From Pseudomonadota bacterium (GTDB lineage: Bacteria > Pseudomonadota > Alphaproteobacteria > Sphingomonadales > Sphingomonadaceae): a stretch of DNA of 64,000 bases. Below the pieces are notes generated by a model. It ran no database searches and was not told the DNA's origin. It was given only the letters and a program-made list of their open reading frames with translations. Of the stretch, positions 52,887 to 60,463 are shown piece after piece. The stretch covers positions 79,182-143,181 of the forward strand of contig JAEZZI010000020.1 in the NCBI GenBank assembly GCA_023418595.1, given 5' to 3'. Within the stretch, counting starts at the first letter, position 1; each line of letters opens with the position of its first letter. A program made the translations under genes and the position numbers.

Positions 52887-52912
52887 GGGGGAGTCCGCAA
52901 ACTCCCCCTTGT
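52887..52912. terminator. terminator hairpin between the MFS and amidohydrolase genes
   Basis: A perfect 8-base stem GGGGGAGT / ACTCCCCC with a CCGCAA loop and TTGTT after it. It begins one base after the MFS stop and ends 4 bases before the amidohydrolase stop, so it can serve both. Confidence 0.75.
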
Positions 52913-52915
52913 TCG

Positions 52916-54193
52916 TCAACGGGCGAGCAGATTGCCCTGCTTTACTGCGGCGCGGATGCGGCGGATCGCGGTCAGGTCGGTCAGCGGATCACCGTCGAGC
53001 GCGATGAAGCTGGCCTCCGCGCCTTCCTCGATCGCGCCGATGCGACGGTCGGGGAAGATCGCGCGGGCGGTGTCGCTTGTGGCGATGCGCAGCAGTTCGG
53101 CGCGCGGCATGATGCCGAGCGCGTCGATCGCCTCCACCTCGTCGAGCACCGATCCGCCGAACAGGTCGGAGCCGAGGATCAGCTTCACGCCGCTCGCCCG
53201 CAGGCGGCGGATATTGTCGGCATGGTTGGCCATGATCGCATCGCTGTCGCCGGGATTGACGCGAAGATGGTGGCGCGCGACCGCAACGGTCGGCGTGACG
53301 AGCACGCCGCGCCGCGCGGCCTCTGCAATGGCGGCGTCGCTCAGCCGATAGTCGGCGATGGTGTGTCCCTTGGCGATGCGATAACCGGGGAGGTGGGCGA
53401 TGATGTCGACGCCGCTGCGCACTGCCGCGTCGAAATCGGCAGCCGTATCGACATGGGCGGCGACGCGCGCGCCGATCGCCTTTGCGCGCGCGACGATGTC
53501 GGGGACGAGCGCGGGGTCGAGGCCGTTATAGCCGAACAGTTCGGGGCGCTTGCGGTTGGCGGCGTGGTTGGCGGAATCGATCAGGATGACCTTGACTAGC
53601 CTGGGCTTGTCGGCGGCGATGGCGTCCCAGCGTTCGTCGAGTTCAGCGCGGCTGTCGATCGACCAATAGCCCTTGTTGCGGATCGCCTCGGGTTCGACCT
53701 GCATCCCTTCCGCCTTGTAGCTGGCGAGTGCGATGCCGAGCGGGTGGCCGTCCGATGCGGAGATGCAGCCGCCCGCGAACAGCACGTCGACGCTGGCGCT
53801 GCTCGCAAGCAGCCCGCGATAGCCGCGGGTTTCGTCGGGCATCGAGCACAGTTGCGCGCTGTAGAAGACGCCGCGGTCGAGATAGGCCTGTGCGTTCATC
53901 GATGCGGTGAACGCGTTCTGAAGGTCGTGGTTGTGCGCCTCCGCAAAGGGCGGGAGGATGTAGCGATCGGCGAGGTTCAGCGTAGCGTCGATCCGCGCCG
54001 GGCGAGCGGCGGTGAAGCGGCCATCGACGACATACCAGTCGCGGGTCACGAAGCGCTCACCATCGAACCAGCGTCCCCCGACGAGATGCAGGCTGCGCTG
54101 TTCGGCGTTTTCGGTAGTTGGGAGCGGCGTGGCGGTGGTGGCGGGCAGGGAAGCGCAACCGGATAGGGCAAACATGCCGAATGCGGCGATCAA
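52916..54193 (-). CDS. amidohydrolase-family lipoprotein (metal-dependent hydrolase)
   Basis: A ~425-residue predicted lipoprotein: FALSGC is a lipobox, and the mature part is a TIM-barrel amidohydrolase with AEAHNHDL (metal ligands), AHVDTAADF, IAHLPGY and LGSDLFGG. The start is uncertain. TTG 54193 gives MIAAFGMFALSGC with no basic residue; an AGGAGG element 15 bases farther upstream precedes ATG-TTC-TGA in another frame, while a CTG at 54208 would give the more convincing MKHHVLIAAFGMFALSGC. See the finding on this start. Confidence 0.85.
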   Translation of the reverse strand: MIAAFGMFALSGCASLPATTATPLPTTENAEQRSLHLVGGRWFDGERFVTRDWYVVDGRFTAARPARIDATLNLADRYILPPFAEAHNHDLQNAFTASMNAQAYLDRGVFYSAQLCSMPDETRGYRGLLASSASVDVLFAGGCISASDGHPLGIALASYKAEGMQVEPEAIRNKGYWSIDSRAELDERWDAIAADKPRLVKVILIDSANHAANRKRPELFGYNGLDPALVPDIVARAKAIGARVAAHVDTAADFDAAVRSGVDIIAHLPGYRIAKGHTIADYRLSDAAIAEAARRGVLVTPTVAVARHHLRVNPGDSDAIMANHADNIRRLRASGVKLILGSDLFGGSVLDEVEAIDALGIMPRAELLRIATSDTARAIFPDRRIGAIEEGAEASFIALDGDPLTDLTAIRRIRAAVKQGNLLAR

Positions 54194-54324
54194 GACGTGG
54201 TGTTTCAGAACATCCTCCTACTGTGTTGCCGGGGCAATACAGTGGTGGAGGTGGGCGTCAAGATGGTTGGGGATAGGAGGAGCGCTAACGCCGATTTTTG
54301 GCGAGGCGCTCATGCCGGATACTG

Positions 54325-54567
54325 CTAAAGCTGGCCCGGTAACCAAGAAATCTTATCGAGCGCGTCGTCTCTGGCCATCCGAGCGGTCTCAAAAATACCT
54401 GAAGTGTAGCTCCGCTCCCAATAGCCCTCAGCCTGTCCGTCAGGACGTAAATCTACGAACCGGTATTCCGTGTAATCCCAGCGCTCGTCTTCTCGCTGGC
54501 GAAGGATCCATCGGCATTGAGCATCGCTGCTTGTAGCAGTTTCCACAGCTCTATTCGTACTGGTCAT
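54325..54567 (-). CDS. small hypothetical protein
   Basis: An 80-residue soluble protein (TSSDAQCRWILRQREDERWDYTEYRFVDLRPDGQAEGYW) without signal peptide, recognised domain or neighbours on the same message. Visibly lower GC than flanking genes. Start ATG 54567. Coding status rests on plausible composition and reading-frame length only. Confidence 0.5.
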   Translation of the reverse strand: MTSTNRAVETATSSDAQCRWILRQREDERWDYTEYRFVDLRPDGQAEGYWERSYTSGIFETARMARDDALDKISWLPGQL

Positions 54568-54610
54568 ATCTAATGATGCACGATTGAACGCTATATCCGA
54601 AATGCGGTCG

Positions 54611-55171
54611 TTATTGGTACGCCGTTTCTCGTGGTGGCTTTGGCCGCAACAGCGTAATCTTCGCCTTCCCGTACACCCGCTCGGCATCGATCTCGAAGCC
54701 TTTGGCGGCCACCACTTCCTTCGCGCCGGTTTCGATCGAGACGATGGTGGCGGGGCCGGTCCAGCCTAAGCGGGCGAGCTTGTCGAGGGCGACGATGCCG
54801 GCGCCGGTATCGTAAGGCGGGTCCATCAGGATCAGGTCGAGCGGTTCGCGGGCCGGGCCGAGGGCGAGGACCGAGGTCGCGCGGATGTCGGGGCGGATGC
54901 CGAATTTCTCGGCGTTGGTTTTGATCGCGTCGATCGCGGCGCGGTCCTGTTCGACGAACAGGCATGAGGCGGCGCCCCGCGACAGAGCCTCAAAGCCGAG
55001 CGCGCCCGAGCCTGCGAAGAAATCGCCGACGTTCAATTCTTCGAAGCTGCCGACGCGGCTGACCAGCATCGAGAACAGGCCTTCGCGCGTCCGGTCGGCG
55101 GTGGGGCGGGTGGCGTCGCCCTTTGGCGTGACGAGCGGGCGGCCGCGCCACTGTCCGGCGACGATCCTCAT
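54611..55171 (-). CDS. rsmD: 16S rRNA (guanine(966)-N(2))-methyltransferase
   Basis: A 186-residue SAM-dependent methyltransferase that modifies G966 of 16S rRNA. It has the RsmD start RIVAGQWRGRPLVTPKG, NVGDFFAGSGALGFEALSRGA (SAM motif I) and LDLILMDPPYDTG (the DPPY catalytic motif). It overlaps the rluB stop by ATGA, so both are co-translated: two rRNA modification enzymes on one message. Confidence 0.95.
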   Translation of the reverse strand: MRIVAGQWRGRPLVTPKGDATRPTADRTREGLFSMLVSRVGSFEELNVGDFFAGSGALGFEALSRGAASCLFVEQDRAAIDAIKTNAEKFGIRPDIRATSVLALGPAREPLDLILMDPPYDTGAGIVALDKLARLGWTGPATIVSIETGAKEVVAAKGFEIDAERVYGKAKITLLRPKPPRETAYQ

Positions 55172-56631
55172 TTGCGCGGTCCTCCCTTGCGCGGGCCACC
55201 GGGTTTGGAGCCGGGTGGTTTGGGCTTGGCCCAGCCCTTGCCGCGCGTCGGGCGTTCGGGACGTGGCGAGTCTGAACGGTCGGGGCGAGAGGGGTCGGGA
55301 CGGCGCGGGCGATTGTCGTTGTCGGTGCGTGCGAACGGCTTTGCGCCGAAGGATTTGGCCGGGCGATCAGTGTCGGGCGCGCGCGCGGGGCGCATGTCAC
55401 GGCCTGGCCCTTCCCAGGGCGATCGGTGGTCGCCGCGCGCGGTGCGGGGGTCGTAATCGGGATGCTCGCCGCTTTGCTGACGGCCGATGGCGCGCGGGGG
55501 CTTGCGGCGGTCGGTTCGCTCTGCGCGGGCAACGGGCTTTCGCTCATCGCGGGCGGGGCGGCGCGTTTCCAGATCCTCCCCCCTTTGACGGACGCGGGCA
55601 CCGGCGCGGGCGGTGCGCGGAAACGGCTCGGCTTCGGCGGTGCGCTCGTCGCGAGGCTTGAAGCGCGCGCGCTGGCGGGCGCCGAAACCGATCGGTGTCT
55701 TTGGATCGGCGCGGTTGGGCGCGGTGCGTGGCAGACGCGGCGGCGCGGTGTCTGTGCGGACGGGGGCCGGGCGGGGGCCGCGGGGATTCTTGCGCAGATT
55801 GCCCTCTGGCTCGATCGCCGCCGCCGGGCGGGGTTTCGCCACCGCAATGCCGGGTTCGGCACGCAGTTCGCGGCGCTTGTCGGCGGGGAGGTCGAGCGAC
55901 TTGCGGAACGCAATCAGGTCGTGCGCGCGGATTTCGGTCACCTGACCCACGGGCAGGTCGTCAAGCATGAACGGGCCGTAGCGGGTTCGGATCAGGCGGC
56001 TGACCTCCAGCCCCAGATGTTCGAGCACGCGGCGGACTTCGCGGTTCTTGCCCTCGGTCAGCGTCAGTTCGATCCACGCATTGGCGCCGGTGCGGCGTTC
56101 GAGATTGGCGTTGATCGGGCCGTAGCGCATCCCCTCGATCTCCACGCCCATCATCAATTCTTCGAGCTGTTCCTGCGTCACGTCGCCGTATGCGCGGGCG
56201 CGGTAGCTGCGCTCGACGCCGGTGGCGGGGAGTTCGAGCTGACGCTTCAGCTCGCCGTCGGTGGTCAGCAGCAACAGTCCTTCGGTGTTCATGTCGAGAC
56301 GCCCGACCGGGATCACTCGCGGCAATTCGCTGGGCAGATGATCGTAGATCGTCTTGCGGCCGTCGGGGTCGTATTCGGTGGTGAGGCAGCCCGGCGGCTT
56401 GTGAAACGCGAACAGGCGGGCAGGCGCGGGGGCGGCGACCGACTGGCCATCGACGGTGACGCCGGTGAGCGAGGTCAGGATGGTCGCGGGGGTGTCGAGC
56501 ACGACGCCATTCAGCGCGATGCGCCCCTCTGCGATCATCCGCTCGATCTCTCGCCGCGACGCGATTCCGGCACGGGCGAGCAATTTGGCGATGCGTTGCC
56601 CCTCGGGGGGCTTGGACGGGGGGAGGGACAC
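55168..56631 (-). CDS. rluB: 23S rRNA pseudouridine synthase RluB-type with a long disordered tail
   Basis: A 487-residue protein. The S4 domain (QRIAKLLARAGIASRREIERMIAEGRIALNG) and the RsuA/RluB catalytic domain (VIPVGRLDMNTEGLLLLTTDGEL with the catalytic aspartate in GRLDMNTEG) fill the first ~250 residues. The remaining ~235 are Arg/Pro/Asp-rich, without predicted structure, a common extension in sphingomonads. Modifies a uridine near the ribosomal A site. Coupled to rsmD downstream. Confidence 0.93.
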   Translation of the reverse strand: MSLPPSKPPEGQRIAKLLARAGIASRREIERMIAEGRIALNGVVLDTPATILTSLTGVTVDGQSVAAPAPARLFAFHKPPGCLTTEYDPDGRKTIYDHLPSELPRVIPVGRLDMNTEGLLLLTTDGELKRQLELPATGVERSYRARAYGDVTQEQLEELMMGVEIEGMRYGPINANLERRTGANAWIELTLTEGKNREVRRVLEHLGLEVSRLIRTRYGPFMLDDLPVGQVTEIRAHDLIAFRKSLDLPADKRRELRAEPGIAVAKPRPAAAIEPEGNLRKNPRGPRPAPVRTDTAPPRLPRTAPNRADPKTPIGFGARQRARFKPRDERTAEAEPFPRTARAGARVRQRGEDLETRRPARDERKPVARAERTDRRKPPRAIGRQQSGEHPDYDPRTARGDHRSPWEGPGRDMRPARAPDTDRPAKSFGAKPFARTDNDNRPRRPDPSRPDRSDSPRPERPTRGKGWAKPKPPGSKPGGPRKGGPRK

Positions 56632-56756
56632 GATGCTATATTGTTCCGACTGCGAAAGGGCGTGCGCCGGCCATGCAACAAAGCAGGCGGTCGGCGGTTC
56701 AGTGGAGCAGGGCTATAGGGCGGTTTGGCCGCCCGTGAAAGTGAGCGGACCGGTCG

Positions 56757-57194
56757 ATGTTGTTCGGGAAGAAAAAGCGGCGGATCGAACGCATCCTGAT
56801 CGTCGAGGACGAGCCGCTGGTCGCGTTCGACAACGAGCATTTCCTGCAAGGCGAAGGCTTCGACATCGTCGCGACGGTCGACAGTGTTGCCGATGCGCTG
56901 CGCTGTATCGCCGAGGTCGAAGAAGCGATCCACCTGTTGCTGGTCGATATCGGACTGGCCGACGGCAATGGCATCGACGTCGCCCGCGCGGCGAGCGAAA
57001 AGGGCATCCACGTCGTGTTCGTGACCGGCGCGTGTCCGGGCAATATCGAGGGGCTGGCGCTGGGCTGCCTGTCCAAACCCTATCAGCAGCGCGACCTGAT
57101 CGCGGTCATCGACGCGGTCGAAAAGGTGACCGAGGGCAAGACGGTCAAGCGGCTGCCCGCGAGTTTCACGCTGTTCGCGCCTGCTGCGGCGTGA
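56757..57194 (+). CDS. response regulator (receiver-only)
   Basis: A 145-residue receiver: RILIVEDEPLVAFDNEHF, D64 in LLLVDIGLADGNG, VFVTGACPGN and CLSKPYQQRDLIAVIDAV. The basic MLFGKKKRRIER start and ~20 extra C-terminal residues (KTVKRLPASFTLFAPAAA) are outside the fold. No kinase nearby. Confidence 0.9.
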   Translation: MLFGKKKRRIERILIVEDEPLVAFDNEHFLQGEGFDIVATVDSVADALRCIAEVEEAIHLLLVDIGLADGNGIDVARAASEKGIHVVFVTGACPGNIEGLALGCLSKPYQQRDLIAVIDAVEKVTEGKTVKRLPASFTLFAPAAA

Positions 57195-57208
57195 GTGATC
57201 CAACGCCG

Positions 57209-57289
57209 CCCGTTCGTTTCGAGCGAAGTCGAGAAACGTGAGCCAAGTGCCAGTGTCGCGTTTCTCGACTTCGCTCGAAACGAACGGGG
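57209..57289. repeat. dispersed palindromic repeat, family A (near perfect)
   Basis: Outer arms CCCGTTCGTTTCGAGCGAAG and CTTCGCTCGAAACGAACGGG match fully; inner CGAGAAACG / CGTTTCTCG also pair. The total is 81 bases with ~20 bases of spacer, between the receiver gene and the J-domain gene. Confidence 0.9.
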
Positions 57290-57376
57290 GATGGCGATCG
57301 GGCCGATCGCGGTGATCGGAAATTCGCGCGCGGCAAAGGCTGGCATCCCCCGCTTTCCCCGCCTATCTGGCTGAAC

Positions 57377-57913
57377 ATGGCGCGTTCCACACGATCGAAT
57401 GACTGGGGCTTTCCCCGCTGGCGGGGCTATGAGTCCGAACGCGCGGCGACGACGGTGCGGCTGTGCGACCGGCACGGCTGCGAGGAAGTCGGCGACCGGC
57501 CCGCGCCCAAATCGCCCAACAGCCCCGATCGCTGGTATTTCTGCGAAGCGCACGCGGCGGAATACAATAAGGGCTGGAATTATTTCGAGGGCCTCTCGGC
57601 GGAAGAAGCGGCGCAGCGCGAAGCGGAGGAACGGCGCGATGCGGGTGGCTTTGCCCAGTCCAAGCATCAGGCCTGGGCCGGGCCGGGCGACGGAACGCGG
57701 TCGCGCGACGAGATGCGTGCGCTCGATGTGCTGGACCTTGAGGTCGACGCCGATTTCGAGAGCGTGAAGGCGGCCTATCGGCGCCAGGCCAAGGCGAATC
57801 ATCCCGATGTCCGCCCCGGCGATGCCGAAGCCGCCAAGCGGTTTCACGCGATCCAGGCGGCCTATGACGTGCTGAAAGCGGCCGAGGATCGCCGCGAATG
57901 GCGGCCCGATTGA
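57377..57913 (+). CDS. J-domain protein with N-terminal cysteine/histidine-bearing region
   Basis: A 178-residue protein. The J domain is C-terminal (about residues 112-175: ALDVLDLEVDADFESVKAAYRRQAKANHPDVRPGDAEAAKRFHAIQAAYDVLK) with the obligatory HPD tripeptide. The first ~60 residues have paired CxxH...C...CxxH-like elements (RLCDRHGCEEVG, WYFCEAHAAEYN) that could hold a metal. It probably recruits DnaK to a specific client. It overlaps the downstream (2Fe-2S) gene by 16 bases in another frame. Confidence 0.9.
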   Translation: MARSTRSNDWGFPRWRGYESERAATTVRLCDRHGCEEVGDRPAPKSPNSPDRWYFCEAHAAEYNKGWNYFEGLSAEEAAQREAEERRDAGGFAQSKHQAWAGPGDGTRSRDEMRALDVLDLEVDADFESVKAAYRRQAKANHPDVRPGDAEAAKRFHAIQAAYDVLKAAEDRREWRPD

Positions 57914-58218
57914 GGACGCGGGTGCGATCGGACTGGGCGCAGACCGTGCTGGTCTGCGCGAAATGTTCGAAGAAGATGGGCGGCGGCTTCGGGCCGAAGG
58001 GCAAGACGTCGCTTGCCAAGGCGCTGAGGAAGCAGGTCGGCGCGAAGAAAGGGCGGAAGTCGCCGGTCGGGATCGTCGAGGTCAAATGCCTGGGCGTCTG
58101 CCCGAAACGCGCCGTGACCGTGGTCGACGGCGCGCGTCCGCGCGAATGGGTGCTGGTGCCCGAAGGGGCGGATGTCGAGGCGGTGGCGGAAGAACTGGGG
58201 CTGGTTTCGGGGCTATAA
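57898..58218 (+). CDS. thioredoxin-like (2Fe-2S) ferredoxin domain protein
   Basis: A 106-residue protein with cysteines in LVCAKCSKKMGGG and EVKCLGVCPKRAVTV, the four-cysteine pattern of thioredoxin-like (2Fe-2S) ferredoxins. The region between is Lys-rich. Its start overlaps the J-domain gene, hinting that the J protein could act in its cluster assembly; sufE follows but faces the other way. Confidence 0.85.
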   Translation: MAARLRTRVRSDWAQTVLVCAKCSKKMGGGFGPKGKTSLAKALRKQVGAKKGRKSPVGIVEVKCLGVCPKRAVTVVDGARPREWVLVPEGADVEAVAEELGLVSGL

Positions 58219-58275
58219 CCGGCGTGATCCGCTGGTCTTTCGACCCGTCCATTTCTCGGAGGGGTTGGTCGATGG

Positions 58276-58689
58276 TCAACCCGCAGCCGCATACCGCTCC
58301 GCGGTCGCGCGGATCAGGGCGATCATGTTGGGGATGCCCTGGGTCCGGTTCGAGCTGAGCTGGTTCTTGAGGTCGAACGGTGCAAGTTCGCCTTCGATAT
58401 CGGTAGCGAGAATCGCGGCCGGGGTTTTGTCCTGCACGGTCAGCAGCACCAGCGCGATGATCCCCTTGGTGATCGCCGCGTTGCTGTCGGCCAGGAAATG
58501 CAGGCGTCCGTCGTCGGTGACGGTCGGATAGACCCAGACGGCGGCCGAACATCCGCGCACCAGGGTCGCGTCGGTCTTGAGCGGATCGGGCATATCCTCA
58601 AGCGCGCGGCCCAGATCGATCAGCAGGCGATAGCGATCGTCAGGTTCGAGGAAGGCGTATTCGTCGGCGAGGGTCGCTATGGTCTGCAT
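58276..58689 (-). CDS. sufE: cysteine desulfuration protein SufE
   Basis: A 137-residue SufE: YAFLEPDDRYRLLIDLGRALEDMPDPLKTDATLVRGCSAAVWVYP with the active-site cysteine (RGCSAAVWV), then LFLADSNAAITKGIIALVL. It accepts sulfur from SufS for Fe-S cluster assembly. ATG 58689 is the natural start. It is separated from the Psp operon by a hairpin repeat (58749-58776), so it is probably a distinct unit. Confidence 0.96.
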   Translation of the reverse strand: MQTIATLADEYAFLEPDDRYRLLIDLGRALEDMPDPLKTDATLVRGCSAAVWVYPTVTDDGRLHFLADSNAAITKGIIALVLLTVQDKTPAAILATDIEGELAPFDLKNQLSSNRTQGIPNMIALIRATAERYAAAG

Positions 58690-58748
58690 GGCGGCGCTAT
58701 AGCGCGGTGGCGAGTGAAGGGAAGGCTTTGCGCCTTGCCCGCTTTCAT

Positions 58749-58776
58749 CGTCATCCCTGCAAAAACAGGGATGACG
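58749..58776. repeat. dispersed palindromic repeat, family C (short unit)
   Basis: CGTCATCCCTG and CAGGGATGACG around CAAAAA. Lies between the last Psp-operon gene and sufE and may end the operon. Confidence 0.85.
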
Positions 58777-58799
58777 CTCCCTAGAGCGGGCGTGGCCGC

Positions 58800-59057
58800 T
58801 TAAAGGTCCACGCCCGCTGCGATCGCTTCCAGCTTGCGGATGCGTTCCTTCAAATCGGCAATCTCGATCCGGGCGCTGGCGTTGCCGGTCGGGGCCGGGT
58901 CGGCATGGCCGTCGTGCAAGGGGCCGGCCACCGACAATTGCTGGCGTTTCAGGGCGAGCCATCCGCGCCATCCGGCGAGGGTGGCGGCGATCACCATGCC
59001 CAGCGCCGCCAATCCGGCCGCTGCCATGATCATGTAGAAATCGGGGCTGTTCATCAT
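58800..59057 (-). CDS. PspB-like membrane protein, Psp-operon paralogue 5
   Basis: An 85-residue protein with one N-terminal membrane helix (MIMAAAGLAALGMVIAATLAGWRGW), a short linker and a C-terminal coiled coil ending IADLKERIRKLEAIAAG, which aligns with the LKDRVAVLERV of its neighbours but lacks the final TD...EIxxLR part. Start: the first ATG of ATGATG at 59057 has GGGAG five bases upstream; a longer ATG at 59072 shares one base with the upstream stop. It is the last gene of the operon. Confidence 0.72.
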   Translation of the reverse strand: MMNSPDFYMIMAAAGLAALGMVIAATLAGWRGWLALKRQQLSVAGPLHDGHADPAPTGNASARIEIADLKERIRKLEAIAAGVDL

Positions 59058-59071
59058 CTCTACTCCCGGCA

Positions 59072-59344
59072 TCAGCTGCGGTTCTTGTCGCGCAGCCGTT
59101 CGATCTCGTGGTCGAGGCGCAGGCTGCCTTCATTGTCAGTAACGACGCGCTCCAGCACGGCGACGCGGTCCTTCAATGTGCGGACCTCGTCGGTCAGCCG
59201 CTTGTTCTCGGCGGCGGTGACGGCGTCGTTGCGGTCGAAAAATTCGTTGCCGTGCTTGTCCCTCCGCATCCCGTATTTGGCGCGCAGCACGCTGCCGATG
59301 GTGACGAGGAATACGATCGCGACGACCATTTCGAAGGGGTTCAT
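59072..59344 (-). CDS. PspB-like membrane protein, Psp-operon paralogue 4
   Basis: A 90-residue protein: a helix at residues 4-19 (FEMVVAIVFLVTIGSV), a basic segment containing RAKYG (compare RAKHGYP in paralogue 1), then a coiled coil and the shared ending (LKDRVAVLERVVTDNEGSLRLDHEIERLRD). Its stop is 14 bases from the next start. The function is unknown beyond Psp context. Confidence 0.82.
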   Translation of the reverse strand: MNPFEMVVAIVFLVTIGSVLRAKYGMRRDKHGNEFFDRNDAVTAAENKRLTDEVRTLKDRVAVLERVVTDNEGSLRLDHEIERLRDKNRS

Positions 59345-59375
59345 GGGCGGGCTCCCTGACTGGACTTGGGGCGGA

Positions 59376-59504
59376 TCAGGCGGCGGCGTTTTCGGCGTCG
59401 CGCGCCAGGCGTTCGGCGCGGCGGATCGGCCGGTCGCGCTTTTCGGCGATGAATACCCCGCCTGTGGCCAGCAGGGTCATGACGACGAGGAAACCGATGA
59501 ACAT
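59376..59504 (-). CDS. 42-residue single-helix membrane miniprotein in the Psp operon
   Basis: Reads MFIGFLVVMTLLATGGVFIAEK, then a basic/amphipathic tail RDRPIRRAERLARDAENAAA. A single membrane helix occupies residues 2-20. AAGGA lies eight bases before the ATG and overlaps the preceding stop. Small enough to be missed by most gene callers. It fits between two PspB-like paralogues with typical operon spacing (11 and 31 bases). Confidence 0.7.
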   Translation of the reverse strand: MFIGFLVVMTLLATGGVFIAEKRDRPIRRAERLARDAENAAA

Positions 59505-59515
59505 GGGTCTGGTCC

Positions 59516-59782
59516 TTAGTTGAGCGGGCGGTCGCGCAGCCGTTCGATCTCATCCGAGAGTTCGAGGCCGCGGTCGGTGATGATACGCTCCAACACCTGC
59601 ATGCGTTGTTCGAGCCGTTCGGTGTGCGCCGCGTATTGCGCGGCCTTTTCGGCGGTTTGGGCGCTCATCAGTTCAAGCTGCTTTTCCTTGAATTTCAGGT
59701 GGCGCTTATAGGCGTCGCCCAGGACACAGGCGATGACCGGGATGCCTACGACGATCAGGAAAAACCAGATGTAACCGGGCAT
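59516..59782 (-). CDS. PspB-like membrane protein, Psp-operon paralogue 3
   Basis: An 88-residue protein with one helix (IWFFLIVVGIPVIACVLG, residues 4-22), a basic KRHLKFKEKQLE stretch, a coiled coil and the shared ending LEQRMQVLERIITDRGLELSDEIERLRDRP. GAGGAG, overlapping the stop of paralogue 2, precedes its ATG. Same topology as PspB: short periplasmic N-terminus, cytosolic coil. Confidence 0.82.
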   Translation of the reverse strand: MPGYIWFFLIVVGIPVIACVLGDAYKRHLKFKEKQLELMSAQTAEKAAQYAAHTERLEQRMQVLERIITDRGLELSDEIERLRDRPLN

Positions 59783-59794
59783 GTTACGCGCTCC

Positions 59795-60115
59795 TCAGTT
59801 GGCTGGGCCGCGCAGCTGTTCGATCTCGCGATCGAGCAGGTGGCTGCTGTCGGTGACGATGCGTTCGACGTTGGCAAGGCGGTCCTTGACCGAACCGAGT
59901 TCGGCGCGAAGCCGGGCGTTTTCCTGGCTGAGCAGTTTCACTCGTTCCAGCGTTTCACCGCTGTTCTTCGGATAGACTGCCTGGCCCCAGGCGCCGTCGA
60001 GCGGATAGCCGTTCTTGATCCGCATCCAGGTGGTGAGCACCCAGCCGACGACCCCGGCGACGCCGATGATCGCGACCATCGGTCCGATCACCTGGAGGAT
60101 TGCGACTTTTTCCAT
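59795..60115 (-). CDS. PspB-like membrane protein, Psp-operon paralogue 2
   Basis: A 106-residue protein with a helix at residues 7-30 (LQVIGPMVAIIGVAGVVGWVL), the segment WMRIKNGYPLDGAWG, which parallels WIRAKHGYPIENEWG in paralogue 1, a coiled coil, and the ending LANVERIVTDSSHLLDREIEQLR. The two proteins clearly share ancestry along their length. Confidence 0.85.
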   Translation of the reverse strand: MEKVAILQVIGPMVAIIGVAGVVGWVLTTWMRIKNGYPLDGAWGQAVYPKNSGETLERVKLLSQENARLRAELGSVKDRLANVERIVTDSSHLLDREIEQLRGPAN

Positions 60116-60140
60116 CGTCTCTTGTCCTTCTGATCGCGGC

Positions 60141-60431
60141 TCAGCGCAGTTCGTCGATTTCGCGCGCGGTGCGGGTCGCGGGGTCGGTGGCGATGCGTTC
60201 CAGCACGGCGATGCGTTCTTCGAGGCGCGACACCTTGCCGTGGAGCTTTTCGTTTTCGCTGGTCAGCAGATTGACCTTGCGTTCGGCCTCCGGGTCGGCA
60301 CGGGCGACGGTGCCGCCCCATTCGTTTTCGATCGGATAGCCGTGCTTGGCGCGGATCCAGGTGCTGATCAGCCAGCCGCCCATGCAGACCGCGATGATGG
60401 CGATGACGAAGGCGGGTCCACCGAAATTCAT
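60141..60431 (-). CDS. PspB-like membrane protein, Psp-operon paralogue 1
   Basis: A 96-residue protein: membrane helix (FVIAIIAVCMGGWLIS), WIRAKHGYPIENEWG, a Ser/Leu/Glu coil (NLLTSENEKLHGKV) and the ending LEERIAVLERIATDPATRTAREIDELR. It begins 32 bases after the pspC stop. Predicted role: an extra PspB/PspC-type sensor or PspA docking protein. This is inference from resemblance and operon context. Confidence 0.85.
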   Translation of the reverse strand: MNFGGPAFVIAIIAVCMGGWLISTWIRAKHGYPIENEWGGTVARADPEAERKVNLLTSENEKLHGKVSRLEERIAVLERIATDPATRTAREIDELR

Positions 60432-60463
60432 CTCAAATTCCTCCCTTTATGCTTCCGCGCTTC

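Noticed and set aside
54012..54536. Plus-strand frame antisense to the amidohydrolase and the 80-residue gene
   Set aside because: Most of it is antisense shadow. Only the short MFS-like stretch near 54290 was kept, as a possible relic.
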